This document shows, in pieces, positions 36,412 through 50,900 of a stretch of 64,000 bases of DNA (position 1 is its first letter; each line of letters opens with the position of its first letter). Origin of the DNA: Codonopsis lanceolata (Eukaryota; Streptophyta; Magnoliopsida; Asterales; Campanulaceae); NCBI GenBank assembly GCA_013146195.2, contig CM028377.1, positions 36,461,632 through 36,525,631 on the forward strand, given 5' to 3'. The translations under genes and the position numbers were made by a program. Under the pieces are notes generated by a model. That model had not been told where the DNA came from. It saw only the letters and a list, made by a program, of their open reading frames with translations, and ran no database searches.

Positions 36412-36775
36412 AGTATAAATTAAGAAAAAAATCAAATAAAACTATTTTTCTATTTAATAAATTAAATTCAAGATAAACAAACATAATGTAAATTGTATTG
36501 TATTTATAATTAGCTGATAACTAAAAACACAAAAAAAGCCATAGGTATAAATACAACTCTAAACCCTAATCTCAAACACTCTGGACCCGCTTGATATCAC
36601 TTATGGAATTGTATTTATAACTTATGACTTATTAGAAGTTATTTTAAGTGTGTTTGATTTCATTTGTGTGTCCATAAGTCATGAATATTAGAGGTTGTGC
36701 TGATGACTTATCGGTTCAAAAACACGGATGAACAGTGCCATTAAATGAAATTTTCATATTCCAAAACTACCCTCA

Positions 36776-36776
36776 T

Positions 36777-36821
<45 letters not shown>

Positions 36822-36827
36822 TGCTTG

Positions 36828-36898
<71 letters not shown>

Positions 36899-36905
36899 CA
36901 TTATT
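36776..36905. repeat. (AAT)n-(ATT)n self-complementary microsatellite
   Basis: About 14 AAT units (to 36819) are followed, after ATGCTTG, by more than 20 ATT units. The two halves are complementary and could form a long hairpin or cruciform. A ~31-bp tandem duplication (CTATAGACCAATCAAAATGC) follows at about 36930-36995. Confidence 0.9.
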
Positions 36906-37078
36906 AAGCCATAGACCAATCATAATAATAATAAGCTATAGACCAATTAAAATGCTTGATTTGCGCTATAGACCAATCAAAATGCTTGATTTGCACCACC
37001 CGGATTTGGACTCTTAACCGTAAGATATCACATGGGCTTCAATCAAACGGTCAGAATTTAGAAACATTACTACTACTG

Positions 37079-37085
37079 TATATAA
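37079..37085 (+). promoter_or_regulatory. TATA box of the H4 copy
   Basis: TATATAA lies ~100 bp upstream of the former H4 start. The promoter seems to have been carried along with the gene; upstream sequence (CCACCCGGATTTGG near 36990) may be a degraded histone octamer. Confidence 0.5.
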
Positions 37086-37496
<411 letters not shown>

Positions 37497-37905
37497 ATGG
37501 CTAGGGCTAGGGTTTTGTATGGAGTGTAATTGGATAATTTGAATGGAAATTTGTGCTAATGTATTTGAATTTCTGTTTTGAATTGACGATGGTTTTTGAA
37601 TCTCAATGATCTGTCTATGGAAATTTGGCTATCAATTTGTCTCATTTGGGGCGTTTGGATTTTCCGAATTTCATCCAGTTAGATTACTCAGGGAATTGAT
37701 GAAGTTAAGCATTGATTTCGTTGAAAGGGCTGGGGAAGGGTTTGAGGTTTGGGTGAGGAAAAGGAGGGTGAGGATGCAGTTGGATTCTGCTACTGTGCTT
37801 AACAATGAAAGCACCGAATGCAGATGCCGGCCGGTGACATTAGGATCATTTTTATTTTTTTAGTTTTTTTTAATTTAATTTAATTAAGTTTTTTTTTATT
37901 TTTTG
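37497..37905 (+). other. H4 3' flank and unassigned captured-looking sequence
   Basis: The first ~100 bp looks like a 3' UTR. 37606-37863 is an 85-codon plus-strand frame (VERAGEGFEVWVRKRRVRMQ) with balanced composition but no recognised domain. It ends where subterminal repeats begin. Confidence 0.3.
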
Positions 37906-37909
37906 TACA

Positions 37910-38335
37910 TATTAGCGACGGAATTTCCGTTTCTAAAATTAAACATTAATATCATAAAAATATTTTTTAATAAAAATTAGCGACGGAAACCACCGTTTCT
38001 AAAATTAATCATTATTATTGCAAAAATATTTTTTTAGTAATTTTAGCGACGGAAACTTCCGTCACTAAATTTTTTTTTATATAATTTTGTCTAAATTTTT
38101 AGCGACGGACACTTCGTTTCAAATTAGCGACGGAAACTATTAGAAACGGAGATTAGAAATGGAATATTTCGTAGCTAATTAGCGACGGAATTCTTATATT
38201 CTGTAGCTAATCAGTGACGGTATTCGGGCCGTTTCAAATCAGCTACCATTGATTAGCGACGGACCAGCGACGGAGATATTCCGTCACTAAATGTTAATTA
38301 GCGACGGAAATTTTCCGTCATTAATTAGCAGTTTT
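37910..38335. repeat. right subterminal repeats of CACTA element
   Basis: TTAGCGACGGAAA(T/C)TTCCGT-type units in both orientations, matching those of the left end. Confidence 0.85.
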
Positions 38336-38344
38336 CTAGTAGTG

Positions 38345-39128
38345 ATGCATGCTTTACAATTTTTTTTAATATTGTTATATGACTAATTAATGCACATATT
38401 TTTAATGTTCCTTTTTATTTTTTTTCCTATATCGATGTTATTTTTTTTATTATCGATGTTGTTAAGCCTAATCTTATTTTCATTATGTATGTATTAAACT
38501 CATCTATGTGTTTGTATATAAAAGAATATAATATTCAAGAATTTCATATTTTAACTAGGTTAATCGATATTTACAATATTATTTTTTTGTTCAGTTTTAG
38601 TAAGTTTTATGACTAGAAACAGAACAAAGATTAATATAATATTATGTTACATGTAAATATCATGTGGTCAAGTATCTGGATTCTTTTGTATCTTTTAAAC
38701 TTTTGATAAATAATATTGTTTCAATTAAGAATCTTTACAATTGGTCACAAATTTGAATAATAACATAATATCATAATTAAGAAAGTTAATTATTTTTAGG
38801 AATCATATAAAAAATTAGTCAATTTCCTATAATTTCAATTTTTATTTATTCCAAATTTAAGAGAGAAAGTATCCAGTTGTTAACTATTTTTAAATTACTA
38901 ACTATTCTGATAAATTTAAGAAACTATTAATTTTATCGTTTTATTTTATCTTGAAATAAATTGACTTGATTCAGTTGTAGTTGACTAAGTAAATTTGAAA
39001 TTCATGTTACTCGCCTGTCTCTACAAAAAATTCATAAGATAATAGATTCATTAAATTAAACTGTTTATTTTATATTGTATTAAATATTCATATATTAATT
39101 TCACTATTTACCCTATTTTAGATTTGTT
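38345..39128. other. no gene recognised
   Basis: Very AT-rich, no repeats or frames of note. It may be the body of the Helitron whose 3' end is at 39229. Confidence 0.4.
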
Positions 39129-39229
39129 CAAAAGATTCTTATTATAACGAGTTTAGAAAATTCTCTTATTATAAGCAACTTTTGAAAAAAAAAATATCTT
39201 AAAATCGTGCATCGCACGAGTATAACCTA
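39129..39229 (+). mobile_element. Helitron 3' terminus
   Basis: Hairpin CGTGC-AT-CGCACG (about 39208-39220), then AGTATAACCTAG. The last ~95 bp matches, in inverse orientation, the 3' end of the Helitron at 46395-46490 (GAAAATTCTCTTATTATAAG, CTTAAAA.CGTGCATCGCAC, ATAACCTAG). Same family. Confidence 0.65.
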
Positions 39230-39310
39230 GCAACTATTACTAAAATAGAAACTGTTGCTGCCACGTGACAACTTTCTGTAAAATAACTATCACGTGTCAA
39301 TTTTTTTATA
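39230..39310 (+). mobile_element. Helitron 5'-end-like sequence joined to a 3' end
   Basis: CAACTATTACTAAAATAGAA and TGTTGCTGCCACGTGACAA match the 5' end of the 46395-48850 Helitron (AACTATTACTAAAGCAGAA, CGTTACTGCCACGTAGCAA). It starts directly after the preceding CTAG, making a head-to-tail junction. The first few bases (TCTATT) are missing or changed. Confidence 0.5.
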
Positions 39311-39535
39311 AAATAAGAGAAGATTTTGTTTTTGTTTTTTTCAAGTATAATTTAATTTAAAAGAAAATTTTATTATATTTAATTTATACAAGTTTAACTT
39401 AACAGAAACTATTTGATTCTCATCCATTTGCATCTTCTTATACTATTTTATTTGTATAAGTTATTTACGGGACAATTTTATGTTAATTGTTTCTTCTGTT
39501 AATCTATCTATTAATTATTGATTGAGAAAATTTTC

Positions 39536-39697
39536 CATCAACTAGCGGTGTATAATCTTTTTTACACAAGCGGTCATTTCATCATGACATGTGTCAATGA
39601 CAATTTTTGTCTTTAATTTATTTAGATTTTGGTTGCCCGCATGTAGTGTTCAAATGTAGTTTGTGTAAAAAATATTATACACTACCAATTGATGAAA
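39536..39697. mobile_element. ~160-bp MITE with GTGTATAAT termini
   Basis: Left CAACTAGCGGTGTATAATC and right TATTATACACTACCAATTG are imperfect inverted repeats of about 28 bp continuing with TTTTTTACACA / TGTGTAAAAAAT. A related copy lacking its left end occurs at 60405-60548. No coding. Confidence 0.65.
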
Positions 39698-39699
39698 AT

Positions 39700-40188
39700 T
39701 TAATATTAATTATTACTAACATAAGTCACTGTATCCACATGACGACTTCAGTTAAAATGATCAATTTCACGAGAAAATTACTAATTAAATCTATATATAT
39801 TAATTATTAATTACCTTATTTTTAAGTACTTTTTTCTACAAAAAATTCATACGCAAAAGGGATGGGTTTTCTCCCTCCTCCATGAATTATACAATCATAC
39901 AATATTATTTGAATGAAATGTTTTTGACCAATGAATATGTTATAGCTTTTAGGTTTGGTGGGCTGCTGTCCATGCATCCCTGCATTCATTCAATCATGCA
40001 TCCTTGCATTCCTGCAATCCTGATATCTGGAAGAAAAAAAGTTTTGACACAAACATGCTGCTACTATATCACGATTTTCATCATTGAACCTCCGGAGAAA
40101 AAAAAAACTTACATCTTTTCTTATTCAATTGTAGGTGTTTGATGCACTAAATTGATTATGACATTTAACATTGTTCAAAATTTAGGGA
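39700..40188. other. no gene recognised
   Basis: AT-rich. A short CATGCATCC / GCATTCATTC repeat at 39973-40020 is the only structure. Confidence 0.4.
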
Positions 40189-40193
40189 TAAAG

Positions 40194-43100
40194 TAAAAGG
40201 GTTTTGGCAAAAAGTAATCTTTTCATTTATCAACATGTCAATATATAGTTACAAATGAGAGTTTAAAAAATGGGAAGATATATACAATCATGAATACAAA
40301 AATAGAGATATGCTAAATCACTTAAAGATGAATAGAGATATGCTAAATCACTTAGTCAACTATCTAAATTATAGGAAATATTATAACTATCTAAATTATA
40401 GGAAATATTCTAATTATCCGAAATTGGTGGAGGATCATTGGGATCCTTTACACGCCCCCGCAAGATGGACGGTCCGTGAGTGAGGCCAATCTTGGAGATG
40501 AGAGAGACAAACCGAGCCCGGGAGAGCGGTTTTGTGAGTGGGTCGGCAAGTTGGTCTTTGCCAAATATATGTTGAACACGAAGGTTTCCAAGCTGAACTT
40601 GCTCTCGTACAAAGTGGAAGGCGAGAGCTAAATGTTTCATACTGGAGTGAAAAATGGGGTTGGCGGAGTAGTTGGTGGCGCCAAGATTGTCACTGAACAC
40701 TATTGGTGGTGCTGAAGGGTGGATGCCGAGCTCAGCTAAAATGTTGCGAACCCAGAGAAGCTCGGCAGTGGAGGCGGCAATGGCACGGTACTCGGCTTCG
40801 GTTGAGGAGCGAGCAATAGCTCGTTGCTTTTTGGAAGACCAAGTAACTGGATTACGACCTAAGTAAACAATAAAACCCGTGGTTGAGTGGAAGTCGTCTG
40901 TGTCCCCTGCCCAATCGGCATCGCAGTAAGCATGGAGAATGGGTGGGGACTGTTTGAAAATCTGAATGCCCAGGTGGATGGTTCCATGAAGGTAACGAAG
41001 TAACCGTTTGAGAGCGGACCAATGGTTTTCTTGTGGGTGGTGAAGGAATTGAGCTAGCTTGTTAACTGGGAAGGCAATATCCGGTCGAGTGAGAGAAAGA
41101 TATTGGAGGCTTCCTAGGATGGCTCGGTATTCAGAGGGATTTCAGATGGGAGTACGAGGGTGGGCCGAGAGAGGAGGGTAGGTGGACATGGGTGTGGGGG
41201 AAGGTTTAGAGTTGTCCATGTTATGGCGGGTGAGGAGATCGCTAATGTATTTTGTTTGAGAGAGGATGATGCCATGAGGATTGGGTGTAATCTCGACTCC
41301 AAGAAAATAGGAAAGAGGACCTAGATCCTTTAGAGAGAAGCGAGAGGCAAGATGATCAATGAAGGTTTCAAGAAAGGAGGTGGAAGGACCCGTAATGACA
41401 ATATCGTCAACGTAGACTAGAAGAAGAAGGTGGTGGGAATTTTTGTGGAAGGTAAAGAGAGATGGATCAGCAATAGAGGGGTTGAAGCCGAAGGAGATGA
41501 GGAATTGTTTGAGGGCGGTATACCAAGCACGAGGTGCTTGTTTGAGGCCATAGATGGCTTTGGAGAGTCGACACACATGAGAGGGTTTTGTGGAATCTTG
41601 GAAACCGGGGGGTTGTGACATGAAGACGGTTTCAGAGAGGTGGCCTTGGAGGAAGGCGTTGTTCACATCAAGTTGGCGGAGGGGCCAACCATGGGTGATG
41701 GCTAGAGAAAGGATGAGACGTATAGTGGCGGGTTTGACTACGGGACTAAAGGTTTCAGAATAATCAAGGCCGGGTCTTTGGTGGAATCCTTTGGCAACAA
41801 GACGGGCTTTATATTTGTGGATGGTGTTGTCGGGGTTGTATTTGATACGAAATACCCATTTGCACCCGACAATGTTTGGTGCTTCATGGGAAGGAACTAA
41901 GGACCAAGTTTCATTACGCATGAGAGCGGTGTACTCCTCACACATAGCTTTGTACCAATGAGGGGTAGAGAGGGCATGTTTAGTGGTGGTGGGAAGGGAT
42001 GAAGGAGAGGAGAGGGCTGTGAGATTAGCATACTTAGGATTAGGTTTTCGGATGCCATGGGAAAGGCGGGTTGTGATTGTGCGGGTGATTTGGGGTTGAT
42101 TTGTGGTGGCTGGAAGTGGCTCGGCCTGGGCAGTTTGGTTTGTGTTGTTTCTTGGGTCGAAAGAGGTAGAAGGGAGTGGGTTGGTGTCAGAGGCGGAAGC
42201 AGGAGGGGGGTGGATCTGTGGTTCGGAAGTAGTAGGAAAGGGAGGTGGCGGAGTGGGATTTTGAGTAGGAGGCTCGGCTGGAGGATGTGTGGGCTGTGGT
42301 AGTATAATAGGGATAGAAATGGAACACCATTCAGAGGGGGTAATGGTTTGAGAAAGAGTGGGTTGTGTGGTGAGAGAAGTGTATGGAAACTCTGTTTCGA
42401 TAAATCGTACGTGGCGTGAAGTGTATATTTTGTGAGTTGTGGGATCAAGACAATGGTAGGCACTTTGGGTGGGGGAATAGCCTACAAAGATGCACGGGGT
42501 TGACTTGGGAGCTAATTTATGAGGTGTGTAGGGTTTAAGCCATGGGTAGCAAAGGCACCCAAAGCTTCTTAATTTTGTATAGTTCGGAGGGGTTTGAAAA
42601 AGTCGGAGATAGGGTGAGTCATTGTGGAGGGTGGGAGTAGGTAATCTATTGATGAGATAGGCGGCAGTTGTGAGAGCGTGGGACCAAAGAGAGAGGGGGA
42701 GTTTTGCATGGGATAGAAGGGAGAGAGCGGTTTCAACAAGATGTCGATGTCGCCTTTCGGCAAAGCCGTTATGCTCGGGAGTATGGGGTGGAGTGGTGAG
42801 GTGAGTGACTCCGTTTTGAAGCAAAGAGGGAGTGAGTTTTAGGTATTCACCACCATTGTCGGAGAAAAATTGAATGATGGGTCGGGAAAAGTATTTTTCG
42901 ACAATAGCTTTAAAGCGAGTAAAAGTGGCGAAAGTGTCAGATTTATTTTTGAGTGGGTATAGCCATGTATATTTGGTAAAATGGTCTAGAAATATCACAT
43001 AATATTTGTAATTGTCATATGAGTAAAGTGGTGAAGTCCACACATCAGAAAAAATGAGTTCAAGAGGAGCATGAGTGACAAGAGAAGAAGTAGAGAATGG

Positions 43101-44972
43101 GAGTTTGTGGCTTTTATTAATATTGCAAGGATTACAAGAATTGAAATTACCAAACGGAATGCGTAAAGAAAATTGCTTATTTAAATGGGAGACAATAGGG
43201 GGGAGGGGTGTCCTAGTCTATGATGCCACGATTGAAGAGATATTGAGGTGCTTAGATGAGCTTGGGGCGGTTGAGGATGCCAGAGATAGATTCCACGATC
43301 AGTTGTTCCGTGGAGTAGAATGCGGTGAGTCGAGATTTCCTTGATAAGAAAGGAAGAGTGTGAGAATTCAACAAGTGCATTATTATCTTTGCAAAATTGA
43401 GAAACGGAGAGAATATTTCGAGTGATAGAGGGAACATGCAAAACATTATTGAAACGAAGAGTGGAGTGGGAACAAGAAATAGAAAAACTACCTATATTGG
43501 CAATCGGAAGGGATGATCCATCACCAATAATGACTTCATCGCTTCCATCATAAGGGTGGTGAAGGGAGAGAGTGGATAGAGTATTTGTGAGATGGTGCGT
43601 AGCACCGCTGTCGACTAGCCAAGAAGTCGGAGATGAGGAGTGAGGGGCAGAGGCCGTGTGAGCTTGGGGCTGATTTGGAGTGTGGATGTTACGGGGCGAG
43701 CGGCCAGAAGATGGGGGTGGAGGGAAGACAACACTTGGATAGTCGCGTTTAAATTGACGACACTGAGAGATCACGTGTCCAACAAACCGACAGTATTGGC
43801 ATTTGCCTTTGAAAGGCACGGAAGAGGAGGAGGAGGGGGTGCGGGTTTGAGTTGGTGTGGGCAGAATGGGCAGAGGATTCGGCTGGCTTGAGAAATGGCG
43901 AGAGTGAGCATGGTGGGATGGGGAGGGTGCATGGTGGGCAACATGGGCAGACATGGGAAGGATAGGTTGAGTGGGTTGTTGTTTTAGGGAGAGCTCATGG
44001 TGAATGAGCTTTTCATGAAGAGCTTCGAAGGTGATGGGATTGTCTCTAGCACGGATGGAGTCGATGATTGGTTTGTAAGAGTCATAGTCTAGGCCTTTTA
44101 GAACTTTGGCAATAACGTCTTCGGAGTCCATGGGTTTGCCTAGAATTGCAAGTTTATCGGTGCATGATTTTATGGATTGCATATAGTCTGTGATGGAGAG
44201 AGAGGATTTGGTGATAGAGTCGAGATGGTCTTTTAGTTGAAGAATATGACCACGCGAAGGGTTTGCGTAGGTCGTTTTGAGGATATCCCAAGCTTGATGG
44301 GAGGTGGTGGCTTGATAAACAAGAGGTGCGACTGATGTGTCAAGGGTTCCTAAGAGGGCACTAAGTATAAGGCGATCTTGCCTATTCCAGGTACTTAGAG
44401 CAGGGTTTTTGGTGTCCTTGCCATCAACTTTGATGGTTTCGGGAGGGGAGGGATGGGAGCCATCTACGAAGCCTAGGAGGTCCAAACCAAAAAGAAGGGA
44501 GGTTACCTGGGAGGACCAGCAGAGATAGGTGAGAGGTGTGAGCGTCTTGCATTGAGAGAGGTTAACGAGTAGAATGGAGTGGTTTGGTTCGGCTGTGTTA
44601 GGGATGGTGGAGGAGGACTGATTTGCCATGGAGAAAAGGGTGGTGGGCGGCGAAAAGAATAGGGAGGCAGGAGGAATTTGAAAAAGAATTTGGATCAATC
44701 TGCTCTGATACCATAAAAGGGTTTTGGCAAAAAGTAATCTTTTCATTTATCAACATGTCAATATATAGTTACAAATGAGAGTTTAAAAAATGGGAAGATA
44801 TATACAATCATGAATACAAAAATAGAGATATGCTAAATCACTTAAAGATGAATAGAGATATGCTAAATCACTTAGTCAACTATCTAAATTATAGGAAATA
44901 TTATAACTATCTAAATTATAGGAAATATTCTAATTATCCGAAATTGGTGGAGGATCATTGGGATCCTTTACA
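40194..44972 (-). mobile_element. near-complete young Ty1/copia (Ale/Retrofit-like)
   Basis: Two 259-bp LTRs (40194-40452 and 44714-44972) are identical by eye. They are flanked by the 5-bp duplication TAAAG (40189-40193 and 44973-44977). On the minus strand: 5' LTR, primer site, gag, protease, integrase, RT, RNase H, polypurine tract, 3' LTR. LTR ends are TGTAAAGG...CCCTTTTA, so the 3' dinucleotide is TA, not CA. Only one frameshift and one nonsense codon interrupt pol. Small size and an ORF running into the LTR suggest the Ale/Retrofit lineage (inference). Confidence 0.95.
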
Positions 44973-47900
44973 TAAAGTACTCTTCTTTTGGAAAAGGTGT
45001 ACCAAGTTAAATTTTGTGTGTGAGTGTGTGTGAATTCGTTCTTTTAGCTTTGCCTCGCATTAACAATCTCTAATACCTTCTATAAGAAGAGTTGTCCACA
45101 ACATATACAAAGAGTCTCACTCCTAATCTATTTGCAGCAGTGGTAAATCAAAATCATGAGTGCAAGTGAAAAGGTATATATCTCAAATCTCAACTACCTA
45201 ATCACCCACCAATAAATACTCGGTAGATGACACTTCCTATTTTCATTTTGCAAGAGTTTCAACGGAGCGCACTCCCCATAATTTTTAGTTGCAGTGGACA
45301 TAAGTTTACAGGGCACCTGATGCATAGGATTCAATATTGAACAAAATAATATTCAAACATGAGGATAATGTATCAAACATAAATATTGCATGGGCTTCAT
45401 ATGCCATAGTACTTTTAGTAGTAATGTAGCCATTAACTGTACCATAACAGTACTGCCTAATCAAGATGGGGAGCTACGCGGTGGATGTCCATATTTGATT
45501 ATCCAAAACAAAAACATAAATAAGTTGATGATAAATCCCACAGTTAATAGTTTCAGATTAAAATTGGCATTATTAATAGGCAATCATGAAGCTTTACAAG
45601 GATGGTTTACGCTCCAAGAAACGATATTTTAGTGTTAATGATCAGTAAGTGAATTATAAATGTAAAGTTGCCTTCAAAAACTAATTTTTTGATTGTAGAT
45701 TTTTGAATGACATTGCTATATGATGTTTCCAAATGAGTTTGTTACTTTTTAAAAAAACTTAGGTACTAGATATAAATTTAGATTTAAAGAGTCAATTAGT
45801 TTTAATTATAAGTTTGAGTATTTTTATTTTATTCTAATTTTTGTATTTAATTTTAATAGGGTAATATTTTTATGTTTAAAAATAGATTTAGACATGATGA
45901 ATTTAAATCCTATTAAGTTACTATATAGGTTAGGCTACTTTTTAGGAAATTTTAACTTGTTTTCCAATCATTATTAGTTCTATAAAAAAATAGGCTTCAT
46001 CGTAATTTTGAATTAATTCATTTATTTTTATTTTTAAAAAAAGATAACTCTAATTTTATTGAAATAAATGAATTAATTCGGAATTACAATGAAGCATATT
46101 TTTATAGGACTAGTAATACTTGAAAAACAAGTTAAAACTTTCTAAAAAGTAGCTTAACATATATAGTAACCTAATAGGACTTAAATTCATCACTTAGATG
46201 TCTAAATCTACTTCTAAACATAAAAAATATTACCCAAGTTAAATACAAAAATTACAATAAAATAAAAATATTAAAACTTATAATTAAAACTAATCGACTC
46301 TTGTCATTTATTAATTGGTGTGATCCTGTATTAACACTGTCATAGGCACGCAAGACCAAAGAATTCGTATATTGGATGTCAGTATAGTTAATAACTAGGT
46401 TATATTTGTGCGATGCACGGTTTTAAGATTTTTTTTTACAAAAGGTTCTTATTATAAGAGAATTTTCCAAACTATAAAGAATTTCTTATAATGATAAAAT
46501 ATAGAAAGAGAATTTATCTTATGTAATTCATTTGCAATATTATCATTATAATTTATCCTAGGAACGGAATTTTATGATTCATCAAATATAATTTATCATT
46601 ATAATTTATAATATTATATCTCTTTGTCCATGCAAGAAAATAAAATAGGAAGGGAGGAAGTAATTAATATACGACCGCTCTATTAAAAAAAAAAGAAAAA
46701 CAAATTTTTAGTTTTCTTAAAAATATATGTTTCGTTGGTTAAATTTTATGTTCTTTAAATCATTGTTTTATGGGTTTATTTCATTTTTTGTTTCTGAAAA
46801 CATGGTTCGAATTTCTCAGATTTTGAAGCCAACTTGATACACAAAAAGTTACATCTTACTTGATTCAGGTGTTTGCCAATTTGTCTATGGATTCAAAAGT
46901 TGCATCAATTGTAGGTTTGGAGAAGCGTGTTTGCTCTTTTTATTATTACAACAATAGCAGTAATGGTACTAATATGTGTGCACAAATATGAATACCAGCA
47001 TTTGAGTTTGAGATATATGAACATATGGAATACATTTTCGATTTAAGCTCTCTTCGCAATTAATCACATTAACTTGTATATAGTGCTTTACTGGTAGCAC
47101 TTATCAAAATCAAAGTTTCTCATTGATCACTGTGTGACTACACAAATATTTCATTAATCTGCAAAATGTTAACCTGCAAGAAAAACCAGAACTTATTCAT
47201 TTGATCATAGACAGAGACAGGGTCTATAACTTTCTCTGTCAAATCCATGAACCAAAGGAAGTGATCAGTGTCAAAACTTACTCAGACACTCCCCCCTCCC
47301 CTTCCAGTTCTCAACGGCCAACTCCATAGACAGATACAGTAACAACATTGAGGCATAAAAAAATTTGCACTATGCTAGATGAAACAACAGTTCTATGCAA
47401 TAATACTAAGAGACCAATTCATCTCCAAGTAATTGGCACACAGTGAAAGTAGTTATCATTAGACAGTAGCTAATTTGAACTTTAGTAGCTTACAACTTAC
47501 TTTAACACTCTATATAATGTAACATGTGAGACGTACGAAGCTTGTTCATCATCCCGAGCAATCGTTTCGAGCAACACAAGCAACCAATTTGTGAGGTTAA
47601 TTAACCTGCTGAGAGATGCAAATGCCTGCAAGATCCAAGAAGAGACCATGACATAATAAAACAATTTCATGCCTGAACCATCTGCATAAACTATAATCTC
47701 TACTTCAGAAGCATGGATGATAAATATGCAAGAGAAAAAGCAAAGATGAAGTGTAAGAATTGAAGTGTAAAAGTTGATCTGCTTGCAAAAAGATAGATAT
47801 TTAGTTTTGTTCCGCGTACCTTCTCAATTTTTAAACCGTATTTCTTTGCTTCTTCTTCAATGAACTGCATTAAGATGTTATTGATAGGAAATTCAGGTTG

Positions 47901-50900
47901 TGGCCTGATGACATACTATGTCAGGAAATACAAACACAACAATTAGAAGAAGAAAAAGACTGACAAATAAGAGCTTGAACAACAAACCCAACATATATAT
48001 AGCCATAGCTAAACGCGGACACGATCAAGCATCATTCTTAATTTTTGTCCAAGTCCAATAAGTAAAGCTACGCTTTCAAACAAAAATACAAGCTTTGATA
48101 CAATTGATAGTATAAGAAAATTTCATTTGGATTCAGTTGAAATAATTAAAGGGAAGATCGATAATAGAAGACTAAAAAAACAGTACTGCCAACTTTTCTT
48201 AGGTTACATTATGATCTCCATTATGAATTGGGAACCTGCTCTTTGACTGATTAGAGTTTTATGGGGAAAGGAGGATTTGGTGACAATATCAATATGGGAA
48301 TCGGGAGAGATCATACGCAGTATGAAGTATGCTCGTAGCCCACCATATAAGACGCAAAAAACAGAACGGATGAGTCTAGTATTCTTAGTACCGTTCTAGC
48401 CATAGTAGGGAATAAAAAGGGTTGAGAATTAAGACTCCAAGTGAAGTTAACTTGTATAGATATTTCATTTAGCTTGGAAAATATTTTATATTTAATTGGA
48501 AAATAGTTTTATCATTTCATAGAAAGCAACAAAAATTGGTCAAAAAATAAATTACCATGAAAAATGAGGAGTTTTAATTAATTAATCAATTGAAACACGT
48601 CTAAATCAAATGTAATAAAAAAAATTATGTAATTTTGAAATGAAATGTGATAAAATTTATCCGCAAAAAAACTTATCATAAACTAACTATATAAAATCAA
48701 ATCTGAAAAAAACTTTTTGGTAGAAAAAAAAATATTACAATTAACAGAAATTTGTCATGTGGAAGCATGAAATTCTTTAAAAACTTTAAGCATTTAATAG
48801 AATATTGCTACGTGGCAGTAACGGCTTCTGCTTTAGTAATAGTTAATAGATTGGTTGACTAAGCCTTGAGGTGGATCGATAGCAAGGTTTGTAGTTTGAG
48901 CTACATGAATGCAACCGTAAGTTTTCATTTTATTGAGTGTAATGAATACATGATTAAAAAACCCTAGTATCTGTGAATTTATCCTCTGTGAATGAGATGT
49001 GGCCATGCCCAGGTTCACGTACTAGGATGCTCGCCCTGGGCGATAGAGGCCATGCCTACAAAGATAGCGGTTAACTACCTCGGCTTCCTACAGTGGCCGA
49101 GCAACCCTGTTGACTGTATATCTCAATACCCGGAAGATATACCGACAACCGCTTCGAACTACCCACATCGAACAAGGGCCATGCCCGGTTGTTGGTTGCC
49201 AATTGAGAGCTGGGCCTTGCCCGCTTGGCAGTCTTCTGGAAGCTCACCCGCTCTAAGCCTTGGCCGGATCCAAGCATTCATACCCGGTGTTTGTTCGGGT
49301 AACATCTCAATTTAAATAATAAGATTGCTTTATTAGTCTTGTTATTTTTAGGTTAATAATCATACTTGGTTAAATTTATTCATACATTTATGCTCGACAT
49401 ATTTTCTGGGGAACACTAGTACTTGTATTAACATATGTCAGGATAAATATTGAGAGAAAACAATGATCAAGCAAAAATCAAAGCAGTTGAATTGAAAGAA
49501 GATCAAAGGATATCAGACAACAAAAAAATAAATTTCATTGTAATTAAAGTCAGAGTTACAAGAAAGAATCAAAGGACAATGGCGCACAGGCCAGGCAAAT
49601 TTTAAGCTTGCTCAGGAGGAGGAGGAGGAGGAAGCTCTTTGGCACCAGCCTGATATTGCATTTGATATTGAAGGTTCAGCTCTCTGCGGGCAGCTTCATC
49701 CTCAGCAGCCTTGGCATGTGACTCTGCTTCAATCTGCTCGGTGTCTTTCAAAACCTCGTCTTCAGACTCCAAGGCTTCGATCAACGAGCAAACATTAACT
49801 TCATCTACAGGCGGAGGAACCCAAGGTGCCCGCCCGGCATCAACATCATATCGCCCTGAGCCAGTGTAGCCAGTTCGTCCTTGGAATAGGGGACCAGCGC
49901 ATGGAAGGGACGAGCAGCTTCATCATAAAGGTCAAGCACAGCCCATTCTGCCATTGTTTTCATTCCCACTCCGCCATGGCCGGCGAGCATCCTTAGTATA
50001 TGGTGGGTGCCATGGGCGAAGTAGGGAAGGATGGCCGCGTCCACCGCGTTCTCGAAGTCTTTCGACTTCTTGAAATTTGCCACTGCGGACTCCTCAGCCT
50101 CCTTCAGCTTCCGCACCAACTCCTCCACGGATTTTCCATCCTTCACGCCTTGTATCCTAAGGGAACTTCTCTCTGCCTGCAAGAGATCCCTCTGCTTGAT
50201 GACTGCGGCTAGCTCGCTCTGGCTCTTTTCTAGGTCTGCCTGATTCTTCTTCACCTGGCCGACCAACTCTGTCTTTGCAGCAGTTAAGTCACTATTCTGG
50301 GCGACCAACTTCAGATTACGCTCGAACAGTTCAGCTTCTTTCTTCTTGGCCGCCGCAGTTTGGGTTTCCAGTTCATCGGCCAGGCGAGCCACTTGCTTGA
50401 CTTTTTCTTTTACCAGGCTCTCGCCGGCCCTGTTATCAGCTTCCGCTTTCTTGCGAGCTGCCTTCTCCTCGTTATACCTATCATAGAGATTGGCACACGT
50501 GGAAGCAATCTGCGAACAGAAAAAATGAGTCAGAAGCACGAAATAAACAGAGAAGAAAAAGAAAATTTTCAGTTGAGTACTTTACCTCGCTCAAGCAGAG
50601 TCCTACGTTTCCGACCAAAACGTGGCCGGCAGTGTCTCGATCCAGGGCCAGGCCGTCATGCATAGCCCTCTCGATGATGCCCTTGCCCACCAATCCTCCC
50701 GGACTGCCACGAGCATGCAGATCAATGCCCCCCAGCAAGGGAGCGTCCCCAGAGATTTCTTTAACAGCGCCCGGGCAGCGCTGGTAGTAGCGGGCATCAC
50801 GAAGCCGGAACGCCTCCAAGAAGCCTCCCCGCTCTGGGTAGGGGCGAGGGAGACAGGATCAGGACTCGAGCCCCGGCGGCGAACGTCCCGAACTGGAGGA